64,000 nucleotides of DNA from TMED23 sp964639965. Lineage in GTDB: Bacteria > Pseudomonadota > Alphaproteobacteria > Rhodospirillales > UBA2165. Positions 52,267 to 61,209 of the stretch are shown piece by piece. Position 1 is the first letter of the stretch, and each line of letters begins with the position of its first letter. The stretch is taken from NCBI GenBank assembly GCA_964639965.1, contig CAZXGI010000002.1, forward strand, positions 22,333-86,332, given 5' to 3'. The translations under genes and the position numbers were made by a program. Below the pieces are notes generated by a model that saw only the letters and a list, made by a program, of their open reading frames with translations, made no database searches and was not told the origin of the DNA.

Positions 52267-53193
52267 ATGGTCCAAAATAAATTTGATAATTCGGTTCACG
52301 GGTGGCTAGTGATTGATAAAGGCAGAGATATCACATCGGCGAAAGTTGTCGGCCGAGCTAAGAGGATAATGAATGCCACTAAAGTTGGTCATGGTGGTAC
52401 TCTTGATCCTCTGGCAACTGGGGTGCTTCCGTTAGCATTTGGCGAAGCAACAAAAACTGTGTCGTTTATGATGAATGGTAAAAAAAAATATAATTTTACA
52501 ATTTGTTGGGGATTAGCTACGGATACAGATGATGCTCAGGGTTCCCCTATTGATATCAGCCGTGTTCGGCCTGATAAGATGGGTATCGAATCTATTTTAT
52601 CTCAGTTTATTGGAAATATTCAACAAACCCCGCCAGCGTATTCTGCAGTTAAGGTTGGTGGAAAACGAGCTTATGCATTAGCACGAAAAAAAATACCTAT
52701 AAAATTAAAGCCAAGATCAATATTTATTGAGGAGTTTAAGTTAATAAAAGTGATTGATGGTGATCATGCTTCATTTGAGGTTACATCTGGTAAGGGCGTC
52801 TACATTCGAGGATTGGCCCGTGATCTTGCAGGCCAATTAGGTACTGTAGGCCATGTTTCGCAGATTCGGCGGACCTCTGTTGGTCCCTTTGTTGAAAAAG
52901 ATGCGATTTCGCTGGATCAATTGGAAGAATTAGGGCATAAAGGCGCCGCTGTAGACTTATTGCGGCCTGTTGAAGCTGCGCTGGACGACATCCCGGCGTT
53001 AGTTTTAACTGTAGACGAAGCTCGTCGCTTAAGGTGTGGACAACCCATTTCGGCTATTAAAGTGGCTAAGCGCATATCCCTAAATGGAATTAATCCAAAT
53101 ACGGTGGTTTGTGCAAAGTCTGAGGGTGAGGTCGTTGCGTTGGCAAAACTCCAAGGTGGTGAGATTCGTCCAGTCCGAGTTTTGAACATTTGA
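52267..53193 (+). CDS. truB: tRNA pseudouridine-55 synthase TruB
   Basis: Pseudouridine synthase for U55 in the T-loop, 308 residues. The catalytic Asp47 lies in GGTLDPLATGVLP; the PPAYSAVKVGGKRAYALAR motif and the SGKGVYIRGLARDLA block are present, and the C-terminal region resembles a PUA-like thumb. It lies between rbfA and rpsO with short spacers (9 and 17 bases). Confidence 0.97.
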   Translation: MVQNKFDNSVHGWLVIDKGRDITSAKVVGRAKRIMNATKVGHGGTLDPLATGVLPLAFGEATKTVSFMMNGKKKYNFTICWGLATDTDDAQGSPIDISRVRPDKMGIESILSQFIGNIQQTPPAYSAVKVGGKRAYALARKKIPIKLKPRSIFIEEFKLIKVIDGDHASFEVTSGKGVYIRGLARDLAGQLGTVGHVSQIRRTSVGPFVEKDAISLDQLEELGHKGAAVDLLRPVEAALDDIPALVLTVDEARRLRCGQPISAIKVAKRISLNGINPNTVVCAKSEGEVVALAKLQGGEIRPVRVLNI

Positions 53194-53210
53194 AAAGATT
53201 GGAGTAGACG

Positions 53211-53480
53211 ATGTCGATTACAGCAGAACGAAAGCAAGAACTAATTAGTGAGTTTGCTATAAAAGACGGTGATACCGGATCCCCAGAAGTGCAGATTGCA
53301 ATTTTGACCGAGCGCATTAGTAATCTTACAGATCATCTAAAAGCCCATAAAAAAGATCATCATTCCCGCCGTGGACTTTTAATTATGGTTGGGCAGCGAC
53401 GCCGGCTTTTGGATTATTTAAACTCAAAAAAATCTGAGCGTTATCAAGATTTAATAAAACGACTTGATCTGCGCCGGTAA
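53211..53480 (+). CDS. rpsO: 30S ribosomal protein S15
   Basis: All-helical S15 of 89 residues, the standard length, binding the central domain of 16S rRNA. The sequence DTGSPEVQIAILTERI, then DHHSRRGLLIMVGQRRRLLDYL, is fully conserved. GGAGTAGACG precedes the ATG. The rpsO-pnp pair is conserved widely, and in enterobacteria pnp is autoregulated through this leader; whether that holds here is not visible. Confidence 0.98.
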   Translation: MSITAERKQELISEFAIKDGDTGSPEVQIAILTERISNLTDHLKAHKKDHHSRRGLLIMVGQRRRLLDYLNSKKSERYQDLIKRLDLRR

Positions 53481-53689
53481 ATTAAGAAAAAACTTGAAAT
53501 TAATTGAAAAGTTGCTGGTTGGGATTTTCTATTGGCACTTTTCCCATTTTACTAAATTGCCCACGATAGGGCTAAATCCGGTTAAGCATAATTGATCGGT
53601 TGGATGGGTCTCAAAATAAAGTTGAAGAAACTTGGGACTTATTTGGACGCATGTTGGAAATATATTTTGTATGTAGGAAGGATAAAGAA

Positions 53690-55798
53690 ATGTTTACTGA
53701 ATTTAAAAAAGAAATAGATCTAGGCGGTCGTAAGCTGACTTTTGAGACGGGTAAAATTGCTCGTCAAGCTGATGGGGCTATATTGATCACTTATGGTGAA
53801 ACGAAAGTATTGTGTACTGCTGTTGGGGCAAAGGACCCTAGAACTGATCTTGATTTTTTTCCATTGACTGTAAATTATCAAGAAAAAGCATTTGCCGCTG
53901 GTAAAATACCTGGAGGCTTTTTTAAACGTGAAGCGCGACCGTCCGAAAAAGAAACTTTAACATCACGTTTGATTGACCGTCCAATACGTCCCTTGTTTCA
54001 CAAAAATTATAAATGTGAAACCCAATTAATATGCACTGTTCTTGCCCATGATATGGAAAACGACCCTGATATTGCTGCGATGATAGGCACTTCGGCTGCT
54101 TTGACGATTTCGGGTATTCCATTTATGGGTCCTATCAGCGCCTCCCGGGTTGGTTTTATCGATGGTGAGTATGTTTTGAACCCCCCAATCGATGATATGA
54201 CAAGTTCTCAGTTGAATCTTGTGGTTGCGGGTACAAGCGAGGGTGTGCTGATGGTTGAATCTGAAGCGAGTGAATTATCCGAAGATGTAATGCTAGGCGC
54301 TGTAATGTTTGGTCACAAAGCTAATCAAGAAGTTATTCAAGCAATTATTGAGTTAGCTCAGGCATGTGCCAGGGAACCTCGTGACGTGCCAGAAACACCA
54401 TCTATTGTTTCTGAGGTAGAAGCGCAGGTAAGGAAATTGGCAGAAACTGGTCTACGGGAGGCATATGCGATATCTGATAAATCCGCACGCCAAGCTAGTA
54501 TTGCCGTTGTTAAATCAAAGGTAAGTGAGGTTTTTGTAGATAATGAAGATGCAACTGATATAATTGTTAGTGGTGCTTTTAAAAATATTGAAAAAGATAT
54601 TGTTCGAAAGGATCTTATTAAAACGGGTGAACGTATCGACGGTCGTGACACCAAAACGGTCCGACCCATTGTTTCGGAGGTTGGTATTTTGCCGAGGGCT
54701 CATGGCAGTGCTCTTTTTACCAGAGGTGAAACGCAAGCAATGGTTGTCGCCACTCTGGGTACTGGACAAGATGAACAGATAATTGATGGTTTAGATGGAG
54801 ATTATAGAGAACATTTTCTATTGCATTATAATTTTCCACCCTACTCAGTTGGTGAGGCCGGCAGAATGATGGGTCCTGGAAGGCGTGAAATTGGTCATGG
54901 TAAATTAGCTTGGCGAGCCCTCCGTCCTGTAATGCCTGATAAAGAGGAATTTCCCTACACTATTCGAATAGTATCTGAGATTACTGAATCTAACGGTTCA
55001 TCCTCCATGGCGACGGTTTGTGGAACATCACTCTCAATGATGGATGCCGGTGTTCCGCTTGTGCGACCCGTTGCTGGTATTGCGATGGGTTTAATTAAAG
55101 AAGATGATGGGGTGGTTATTTTATCCGATATCTTGGGTGATGAGGATCATTTAGGTGATATGGATTTTAAAGTGGCTGGAACAGAAACTGGAATTACAGC
55201 GCTTCAAATGGATATTAAGATTACATCAATTACCGAAGAAATCATGCGTGATGCGGTTGCTCAGGCGCGTGATGGGCGATTACATATTTTGGGGGAAATG
55301 GCAAAAGCGCTTAATACAGCTCGGGATGGTGTAAGTGAGAATGCCCCACGTATTACCGTGATGTCTGTTCCAACCGATAAAATTCGTGAAATTATTGGCC
55401 CTGGTGGTAAAATGATTCGTGAAATCTGTGAAACAACGGGTGCTAAAATAGATATTGAAGATGATGGCACGGTTAAGGTGGCTGCGGTTGATGAGAAGGC
55501 GTCTCAGGCCGCACTTGAAATGATAAAAAATATTACCGCTGAACCAGAGGTTGGTGTAATTTACACAGGTAAAGTTGTCAAAACAGTTGATTTTGGGGCA
55601 TTTGTTAATTTCATGGGTGCGCGAGATGGATTAGTTCATATTAGTGAACTACGTCCAGAGCGAGTAGAGAAAACCACAGATATTGTGAATGTTGGTGATG
55701 AAGTTAAAGTAAAGCTTATTGGTATTGATGATCGCGGTAAGGTCAAGCTCTCGATGAAATCTGTTGATCAAGAAACAGGTGAGGAAATCAATGATTAA
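53690..55798 (+). CDS. pnp: Polyribonucleotide nucleotidyltransferase (PNPase)
   Basis: Phosphorolytic 3'-5' exoribonuclease and degradosome component, 702 residues from the ATG at 53690. That start follows AGGAAGGA with 7-base spacing and gives the canonical MFTEFKKEIDLGGRKL; the open frame extends to 53600 but the extra 30 residues are unlike the family. Two RNase PH domains (the second with LFTRGETQAMVVATLGT), a KH domain (KIREIIGPGGKMIREI near 585-600) and an S1 domain (GKVVKTVDFGAFVNFMG) are seen in order. Confidence 0.98.
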   Translation: MFTEFKKEIDLGGRKLTFETGKIARQADGAILITYGETKVLCTAVGAKDPRTDLDFFPLTVNYQEKAFAAGKIPGGFFKREARPSEKETLTSRLIDRPIRPLFHKNYKCETQLICTVLAHDMENDPDIAAMIGTSAALTISGIPFMGPISASRVGFIDGEYVLNPPIDDMTSSQLNLVVAGTSEGVLMVESEASELSEDVMLGAVMFGHKANQEVIQAIIELAQACAREPRDVPETPSIVSEVEAQVRKLAETGLREAYAISDKSARQASIAVVKSKVSEVFVDNEDATDIIVSGAFKNIEKDIVRKDLIKTGERIDGRDTKTVRPIVSEVGILPRAHGSALFTRGETQAMVVATLGTGQDEQIIDGLDGDYREHFLLHYNFPPYSVGEAGRMMGPGRREIGHGKLAWRALRPVMPDKEEFPYTIRIVSEITESNGSSSMATVCGTSLSMMDAGVPLVRPVAGIAMGLIKEDDGVVILSDILGDEDHLGDMDFKVAGTETGITALQMDIKITSITEEIMRDAVAQARDGRLHILGEMAKALNTARDGVSENAPRITVMSVPTDKIREIIGPGGKMIREICETTGAKIDIEDDGTVKVAAVDEKASQAALEMIKNITAEPEVGVIYTGKVVKTVDFGAFVNFMGARDGLVHISELRPERVEKTTDIVNVGDEVKVKLIGIDDRGKVKLSMKSVDQETGEEIND

Positions 55799-56084
55799 AC
55801 GATTCAAGAAATTTTTTTAAAAACAACATTCATAAAAAAATTTATTTGAATAAATACAATTATTTGACCTAGCGAGTCGTTTTTCAAAATTTTGCTACAT
55901 ATATACTCTAATAGGGATTAAACATGGTTACATGGTGACTGGTAATTGTGCTAAATTTTTTACTTAGGTTGTTTTGTATTTTGCTGATTTATAATGTTTT
56001 AATGGGGTTTTCTTAAGCAATAGAGAGGGTTGAGCCTTATCCCTCCGATAAACTAGGGATAGTGGGTATTCATTAGCAGAGGAT
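55799..56084. other. 286-base non-coding region between pnp and fabA
   Basis: No open frame, tRNA or strong hairpin seen. AT-rich, with several T- and A-tracts. It should include the end of the pnp transcript and the fabA promoter, but no -35/-10 pair with good spacing stood out. Confidence 0.5.
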
Positions 56085-56612
56085 ATGGTTGAGAGGGAGT
56101 TATTCAAACAAAAGAACAGTTATTCTTACGACGATATAATATCTTGTGGTAAAGGTGAGCTGTTTGGTCCGGGTAATGCCCAACTTCCTCTTCCTCCGAT
56201 GTTAATGTTTGATCGTATTATTTCCATAACTTCGGACGGTGGTTTTTATGGAAAAGGTAAAATTATTGCAGAATTTGATATCAAGTCAGATTTGTGGTTT
56301 TTTATATGTCACTTTGATGGCGACCCGGTGATGCCTGGTTGCCTTGGCCTAGATGCATTGTGGCAATTGGTTGGTTTTTATTTGGGTTGGACTGGTGCGA
56401 CAGGACGTGGACGTGCTTTCGGTGTTGGTGAGGTTAAGTTTACGTCTATGGTTACACCTCAAGCAAAGCTTGTTACTTATGAAATTGATATAAAACGTGT
56501 TATTAATCGTCAGGTTTCTATCGCATTTGCTGATGGGCGAATGGTGGTTGATGGTGAAACTTGTTATGAATCAAAGGGACTTCGCGTTGGGACTATCCCT
56601 GCTGACGTTTAA
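56085..56612 (+). CDS. fabA: 3-hydroxydecanoyl-ACP dehydratase/isomerase FabA
   Basis: Hot-dog-fold dehydratase that introduces the cis double bond at C10, 175 residues. The catalytic His76 and Asp90 lie in CHFDGDPVMPGCLGLDALWQ, spaced as in Escherichia coli (His70, Asp84). Followed by fabB (37 bases) and fabI, so the window encodes the anaerobic unsaturated fatty-acid pathway plus enoyl reduction, in the alphaproteobacterial fabA-fabB-fabI-irr arrangement. Confidence 0.97.
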   Translation: MVERELFKQKNSYSYDDIISCGKGELFGPGNAQLPLPPMLMFDRIISITSDGGFYGKGKIIAEFDIKSDLWFFICHFDGDPVMPGCLGLDALWQLVGFYLGWTGATGRGRAFGVGEVKFTSMVTPQAKLVTYEIDIKRVINRQVSIAFADGRMVVDGETCYESKGLRVGTIPADV

Positions 56613-56649
56613 ACAGGCTAAACTGAATTGATGTGAAGGTGAGGGGCGT

Positions 56650-57876
56650 GTGAGAAGAGCAGTTATTACTGGATTAGGTATTGTTTCCTGTATTGGCAAC
56701 AATAAAAAAGAAGTTCTTAAATCTTTGAGAGAAGCAAAGTCCGGTATTTCCTTCTCTGAAGAATTCGCTGAAATGGGTTTTCGTAGTCAAATTTGGGGCA
56801 AGCCTGATATTGATGTAACCAAATTTGTGGATAGACGAGAAAGACGCTTTATGGGTGAGGGAGCTGCATATAACTATATTGCTATGCAGCAAGCCATTGA
56901 AGATTCCGGCCTTGATGAAGACGAAGTTTCAAATGAAGATACCGGTTTGATTATGGGTTCGGGTGGACCTTCAGTAGTAAATTTGATTGATTCCGCAGAT
57001 ACGGCGCGTAAGAGGGGTCCGAGAAAAGTTAGTCCATTTATGGTTCCTCGGACAATGTCTTCGACAAATTCAGCAACTTTAGCGACACCTTTTAAAATTA
57101 AAGGGATTAATTATTCAATCACCTCGGCATGTTCCACGTCAGCTCATTGCATTGGTAATGCCGCTGAAATGATCCAATGGGGTAAACAGGATATAGTTTT
57201 TGCTGGTGGTGCAGAGGAACTGGGTTGGGGTATGTCTGTAATGTTTGATGCAATGCCAGCGCTTTCTTCCAATTATAATGATAACCCTGCTATAGCATCC
57301 CGGGCGTTTGATGCAAATCGGGATGGTTTTGTTATAGCGGGTGGTGGTGGTGTCGTCGTCGTTGAGGAGTATGAACGTGCTAAAGCCCGTGGTGCTAAAA
57401 TATATGGTGAAGTAGCAGGTTATGGAGCAACTTCAGATGGCTATGATATGGTTCAACCTTCTGGCGAGGGTGCTATCCGTTGTATGCAGAAAGCAATGGC
57501 AACTGTTAATTTATCTGTTGATTATATAAATACACATGGTACTTCGACACCTGTTGGCGATGTGAAAGAGCTTGGAGCCATACGTGAAGTTTTCCACGAG
57601 CATAACCATATTCCGTATTTTAATTCGACTAAATCGTTAACTGGACACTCCCTTGGCGCAACCGGGGTACAAGAAGCAATTTATTCATTGTTGATGATGG
57701 ATAATAATTTTATTTGCGCATCAGCCAATATTGATGAATTGGAGCCCGAGGTTGGTGATATGCCAATCGTTCGCGAGTGTATTGATGGTGTTGATATAAA
57801 CTGCGCAATGTCCAATAGTTTTGGTTTTGGTGGTACAAATGCTTGCCTTGTTTTTACTAATCCTGAAGCCGTATAG
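56650..57876 (+). CDS. fabB: 3-oxoacyl-ACP synthase I FabB
   Basis: Condensing enzyme elongating cis-3-decenoyl-ACP, 408 residues. Catalytic residues: Cys161 in SACSTSAHC, His296 in NTHGTSTPVGD, Lys328 and His333 in KSLTGHSLGATG. GTG start at 56650 with a GAGGGGC ribosome binding site and MRRAVITGLG directly after. Partner of FabA; fabI begins 6 bases after its stop. Confidence 0.97.
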   Translation: MRRAVITGLGIVSCIGNNKKEVLKSLREAKSGISFSEEFAEMGFRSQIWGKPDIDVTKFVDRRERRFMGEGAAYNYIAMQQAIEDSGLDEDEVSNEDTGLIMGSGGPSVVNLIDSADTARKRGPRKVSPFMVPRTMSSTNSATLATPFKIKGINYSITSACSTSAHCIGNAAEMIQWGKQDIVFAGGAEELGWGMSVMFDAMPALSSNYNDNPAIASRAFDANRDGFVIAGGGGVVVVEEYERAKARGAKIYGEVAGYGATSDGYDMVQPSGEGAIRCMQKAMATVNLSVDYINTHGTSTPVGDVKELGAIREVFHEHNHIPYFNSTKSLTGHSLGATGVQEAIYSLLMMDNNFICASANIDELEPEVGDMPIVRECIDGVDINCAMSNSFGFGGTNACLVFTNPEAV

Positions 57877-57882
57877 TAATTA

Positions 57883-58677
57883 ATGTTCGCTAATAATGAT
57901 ATGTGTGGGAAGCGGGGCCTTATCATGGGCGTTGCTAATGAACGTTCAATCGCTTGGGGTATTTCTAGAGTTCTTGCGGATGTTGGTGCGGAACTTGCTT
58001 TTACATATCAAGGTGGTGCAATTGAGAAGCGGTTAAAACCTTTGGCTAAGAGTGTTGGGTCTAATATTATACTGAAGTGTGATGTCGAGGAGAATGATGA
58101 TTTACGCGATGTCTTTGATCGTTTGGCCGAAGATTGGGGCAATGTTGATTTTATTGTTCACTCGGTCGCTTACTCTGACAAAGATGAGCTAAATGGTCGT
58201 TATGTAGATACGACGCCTGACAATTTTGTTCGAACCTTAAACATATCTTGTTTTTCTTTTACAGCAGTTGCAAAAGCTGCATACCCTTTGATGAAGGAAA
58301 ATGGAGGTAGCATGATTACGTTAACCTATTATGGTGCCGAACGTGTTTTACCTAATTATAATGTTATGGGTGTTGCAAAGGCAGCGTTGGAAGCAAGTGT
58401 TAAATATCTTGCTGCAGATCTTGGACCAGACGGCATTCGGGTGAATGCGTTATCAGCTGGCCCCATGCGAACTTTGGCGGGTAGTGCTATTGGTGCAGCG
58501 CGTAAAATTTATAGTATTAGTGAGATTAATGCGCCCCTTCGTCGATCCGTTACATTAGATCAACTGGGTGGTGCGGCACTATATTTGCTTAGCGATATGG
58601 GAAGTGGTGTAACAGGGGAAACCCATCACGTCGATTCGGGTTATAATATAGTTGGGATGCCCTATCTAAATAATTAG
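57883..58677 (+). CDS. fabI: Enoyl-ACP reductase FabI
   Basis: NADH-dependent short-chain dehydrogenase completing each elongation cycle, 264 residues. Cofactor motif GLIMGVANERSIAWGI, then the active-site Tyr149/Tyr150 pair and the Tyr159-x6-Lys166 pair (YNVMGVAK). The C-terminal GETHHVDSGYNIVGM is typical. This FabI type is the usual triclosan target class. Co-oriented with fabA and fabB and followed by irr after 89 bases. Confidence 0.97.
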   Translation: MFANNDMCGKRGLIMGVANERSIAWGISRVLADVGAELAFTYQGGAIEKRLKPLAKSVGSNIILKCDVEENDDLRDVFDRLAEDWGNVDFIVHSVAYSDKDELNGRYVDTTPDNFVRTLNISCFSFTAVAKAAYPLMKENGGSMITLTYYGAERVLPNYNVMGVAKAALEASVKYLAADLGPDGIRVNALSAGPMRTLAGSAIGAARKIYSISEINAPLRRSVTLDQLGGAALYLLSDMGSGVTGETHHVDSGYNIVGMPYLNN

Positions 58678-58766
58678 TAACTAATTTGAATTTTTTTAAA
58701 TATAATCCTAGATTTATTTGAGATAATTCTTTATCAGTTATGCAACTCTAATAAAGGAGTTGGCTT

Positions 58767-59186
58767 ATGGATAAATTGCGTCCTTATAGTAACGTAATAA
58801 AGTGTTTGCGAAATGCTGGCTTGAGGCCAACACGTCAAAGACTGGGTTTAGCAAAATTATTATTTGAAGGGGATAATCAGCACGTAACTGCTGAGATGTT
58901 GCATCGTAAAGCAGTTAAGACAGGTCTCAGTGTGTCTTTGGCTACCGTATATAATGTCTTGCACCAGTTTAACAAAGTAGGCCTGTTACATGAGATAGTC
59001 GTTGAGGCGGGCCGTAGTTATTTTGATACCAATACTACCTATCACCACCATATTTTTGACGAAGATAGTCGTGAGTTGAAGGATATTGAGGCAGATCAAG
59101 TAAAACTGACTGGATTGCCAGAGATTCCAGCAGGCCAGGAATTCAGCCGTATTGACATTATCTTACGTGTAAAAAACACTAATTAA
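58767..59186 (+). CDS. irr: Iron response regulator Irr (Fur family)
   Basis: Fur-superfamily regulator of 139 residues. The winged helix has LRPTRQRLGLAKLLF and SVSLATVYNVLHQF. The triple histidine His93-His95 (TYHHHIF) is the heme-responsive element characteristic of Irr; the N-terminal GCPWHD-type heme motif of Bradyrhizobium Irr is absent. Irr controls heme synthesis and iron storage/uptake genes according to heme status. AAAGGAG lies before the ATG. Location after fabA-fabB-fabI and just before a rubrerythrin operon is notable. Confidence 0.92.
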   Translation: MDKLRPYSNVIKCLRNAGLRPTRQRLGLAKLLFEGDNQHVTAEMLHRKAVKTGLSVSLATVYNVLHQFNKVGLLHEIVVEAGRSYFDTNTTYHHHIFDEDSRELKDIEADQVKLTGLPEIPAGQEFSRIDIILRVKNTN

Positions 59187-59213
59187 AATATTTAATAACA
59201 AACAGTTATGTAA

Positions 59214-59265
59214 TTTATTAGAATTATTAAAATATTATTGACTAGAAATTATTTATAGGCATAAT
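59214..59265 (+). promoter_or_regulatory. Sigma70-like promoter with adjacent imperfect palindrome, upstream of rubrerythrin
   Basis: TTGACT (59238-59243), a 16-base spacer and CATAAT (59260-59265) match the consensus -35 and -10 at 5/6 each. Just upstream, TTTATTAGAATTATTAAA (59214-59231) is an imperfect palindrome (12 of 18 positions symmetric) of a size suiting a Fur-family dimer. It is a plausible Irr, Fur or other operator; the identity is inference. Confidence 0.6.
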
Positions 59266-59349
59266 GGAGTGAAGTTGGTCTGGTTTTTCTCTTTGGATCT
59301 AGAAATCAAGATAGAGATATAACATTAATCAAAACGGAAGGAGGGTATA

Positions 59350-59769
59350 ATGCCTTCACTTAAAGGAACTGATACAGAACAAAATTTGAAAGATGCATTC
59401 GCTGGTGAATCACAGGCAAATCGTAGGTATCTTTATTTTGCGCAGAAAGCGGATGTTGAGGGATATAATGACGTGTCAACGGTGTTTCGTTCAACCGCTG
59501 AAGGGGAAACTGGTCATGCACACGGTCATCTAGAATATTTAGAAGAAACAGGTGATCCAGCAACGGGTTTGCCTATTGGGTCGACGGCCCAGAATTTAGG
59601 TGCGGCAGTGGCTGGAGAAACACATGAATATACAGACATGTACCCGGGTATGGCTAAAACTGCGCGCGAGGAAGGTTTTGACGAAATTGCTGACTGGTTT
59701 GAAACCCTAGCAAAGGCTGAAAAATCTCATGCTGGTCGTTTCCAAAAAGCTTTGGATGGACTCGATTAA
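59350..59769 (+). CDS. Rubrerythrin family diiron protein
   Basis: A 139-residue four-helix diiron protein lacking the rubredoxin domain of classical rubrerythrin. Likely ligands: Glu20, Glu53 and His56 (GETGH), Glu90 and Glu93 (GETHE), Glu124 and His127 (EKSH). Such proteins reduce hydrogen peroxide using electrons from a partner. A strong AAGGAGGG ribosome binding site precedes the ATG. The gene lies 163 bases after irr, has its own promoter-like sequence and is followed by a terminator-like hairpin and the Fe-S oxidoreductase gene. Confidence 0.93.
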   Translation: MPSLKGTDTEQNLKDAFAGESQANRRYLYFAQKADVEGYNDVSTVFRSTAEGETGHAHGHLEYLEETGDPATGLPIGSTAQNLGAAVAGETHEYTDMYPGMAKTAREEGFDEIADWFETLAKAEKSHAGRFQKALDGLD

Positions 59770-59804
59770 TTACTAGCTTATTGCAAAATGATGTAAAATC
59801 AAAA

Positions 59805-59835
59805 GGGGGTCCCTTCATGGGTCCCCCATTTTATT
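59805..59835 (+). terminator. Hairpin terminator after rubrerythrin
   Basis: GGGGG-T-CCC, loop TTCAT, GGG-T-CCCCC, i.e. eight G-C pairs with one T-T mismatch, followed by ATTTTATT. It sits 35 bases after the rubrerythrin stop and before the Fe-S gene, so most transcripts may end here with partial read-through. Confidence 0.8.
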
Positions 59836-59865
59836 AAATAGGTCAAAATAATTTTCTAAGTATGC

Positions 59866-61209
59866 GTGGTTTATGAAATGTCTGAAGGGAGTCTAGAAGC
59901 GCCAACCCGTCACAATATTCCGTGGCAGGAGCCAGAATATATTGATCCAGAAAAAATTGATAATGAACTACGTCGAGTATTCGATATTTGCCACGGATGT
60001 AGAAGGTGCTTTAATTTATGTGACACGTTTCCGCGCTTGTTTGATCTTATTGATGAATCGGAAAGTGGAGAGCTGGATACGGTTCAAAGTAAAGATTTTA
60101 AACCAGCAATTGACGCCTGTACAATGTGTGACATGTGTTTTATGACAAAATGCCCTTATGTACCACCCCACGAATTTGATTTAGATTTCCCCCATTTAAT
60201 GTTGCGTTACCGAGCTATGGAGTTCGGGCAAGGTAAAGTTGGTTTTTTTCATCGACAGATGGCGAAAACGGATTTAAATGGAAAAATTGCTTCATATCTG
60301 TCGGGGCTTATAAACTGGGTACTTAGACGGGGAAATCTATTAACCAGACCTTTAATGAAAATTATCGCGGGAATCCATAAAGATGCTACTTTACCCATGT
60401 TTACAACAAAAACCTTTGAAAGGTATGCTTTAACTCCCGTTGTTGGAAAGAGTAAACGAAAAGTTGTACTTTATGCGACTTGTTTCGTAAATCATAATAA
60501 TCCAAAAATCGGAGAGTTAACTCAAGCGATACTAGCTAAGAACGGAGTAGAAACCGAGGTTGTTTATCCATCATGTTGCGGAATGCCGCAGTTGGAATAT
60601 GGTGATATTTCTAGTGTAGCGCAAAAAGCGAAAAAAGTATCGACTGATTTAATCCAATGGATTGATAAGGGTTACGATGTTATTGCTCTAGTTCCATCGT
60701 GTGCCCTGATGTTGAAATTTGAATGGCCCTTGATTTTGCCAGATAATAAAAATGTAAAACGCGTTAGCGCTGCAACATATGATTTGTCGGAATATATTGT
60801 AGATATAGCAAAGAAAGAAGGACTTTCTGATAGCCCAAATAAACTTAGTGGCTCGATTAACCTACACCTTTCTTGCCATGCAAGAGCACAAAATATGGGA
60901 CCAAAGGCAGCTGAAATGTTAGCTCTAATTCCAGATGCTGAGATTAATGTGATAGAACGTTGTTCGGGTCATGGTGGGTCATGGGGTGTAATGCAAAACA
61001 ATTTTGATACCGCAATTAAAATAGGCCTCCCCGTCGCGCGGAAAATATCCGAAAATGATGCGAAATATATAGTTTCTGAATGTCCTCTTGCCTGCGAACA
61101 TATTATTCAGGGTGTAGAAAGACTGGATATGTTAAACAAATCAGATAATTTGCGACGGGCACAACATCCAATTGAAATTGTAGCCGATGCTTATGGGATT
61201 AAATCATGA
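59866..61209 (+). CDS. Heterodisulfide-reductase-related Fe-S oxidoreductase (GlpC/GlcF-like)
   Basis: A 447-residue protein with two N-terminal 4Fe-4S motifs, Cys42-45-48-52 (CHGCRRCFNLC) and Cys85-88-91-96 (CTMCDMCFMTKCP), followed by two CCG-type domains. The first CCG motif is intact (PSCCGMPQLEYGD); the second reads ERCSGHGGSWG, where one Cys is Ser. It resembles GlpC, GlcF and HdrB proteins, which pass electrons between soluble donors and quinone or a partner enzyme. Start could be GTG at 59866 or ATG at 59878; neither has a clear ribosome binding site. It overlaps the DUF3501 start by four bases (ATGA). Confidence 0.88.
   Translation: MVYEMSEGSLEAPTRHNIPWQEPEYIDPEKIDNELRRVFDICHGCRRCFNLCDTFPRLFDLIDESESGELDTVQSKDFKPAIDACTMCDMCFMTKCPYVPPHEFDLDFPHLMLRYRAMEFGQGKVGFFHRQMAKTDLNGKIASYLSGLINWVLRRGNLLTRPLMKIIAGIHKDATLPMFTTKTFERYALTPVVGKSKRKVVLYATCFVNHNNPKIGELTQAILAKNGVETEVVYPSCCGMPQLEYGDISSVAQKAKKVSTDLIQWIDKGYDVIALVPSCALMLKFEWPLILPDNKNVKRVSAATYDLSEYIVDIAKKEGLSDSPNKLSGSINLHLSCHARAQNMGPKAAEMLALIPDAEINVIERCSGHGGSWGVMQNNFDTAIKIGLPVARKISENDAKYIVSECPLACEHIIQGVERLDMLNKSDNLRRAQHPIEIVADAYGIKS

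Noticed and set aside
53600..53689. Thirty-residue N-terminal extension of PNPase
   Set aside because: Not similar to PNPase N-termini; the ATG at 53690 has a strong Shine-Dalgarno and gives the canonical start.
54358..54669. Long antisense open frame within pnp
   Set aside because: No family resemblance, lies wholly inside a conserved gene, and similar antisense frames occur over many genes here (for example infB, nusA, dnaK); codon-bias shadows.
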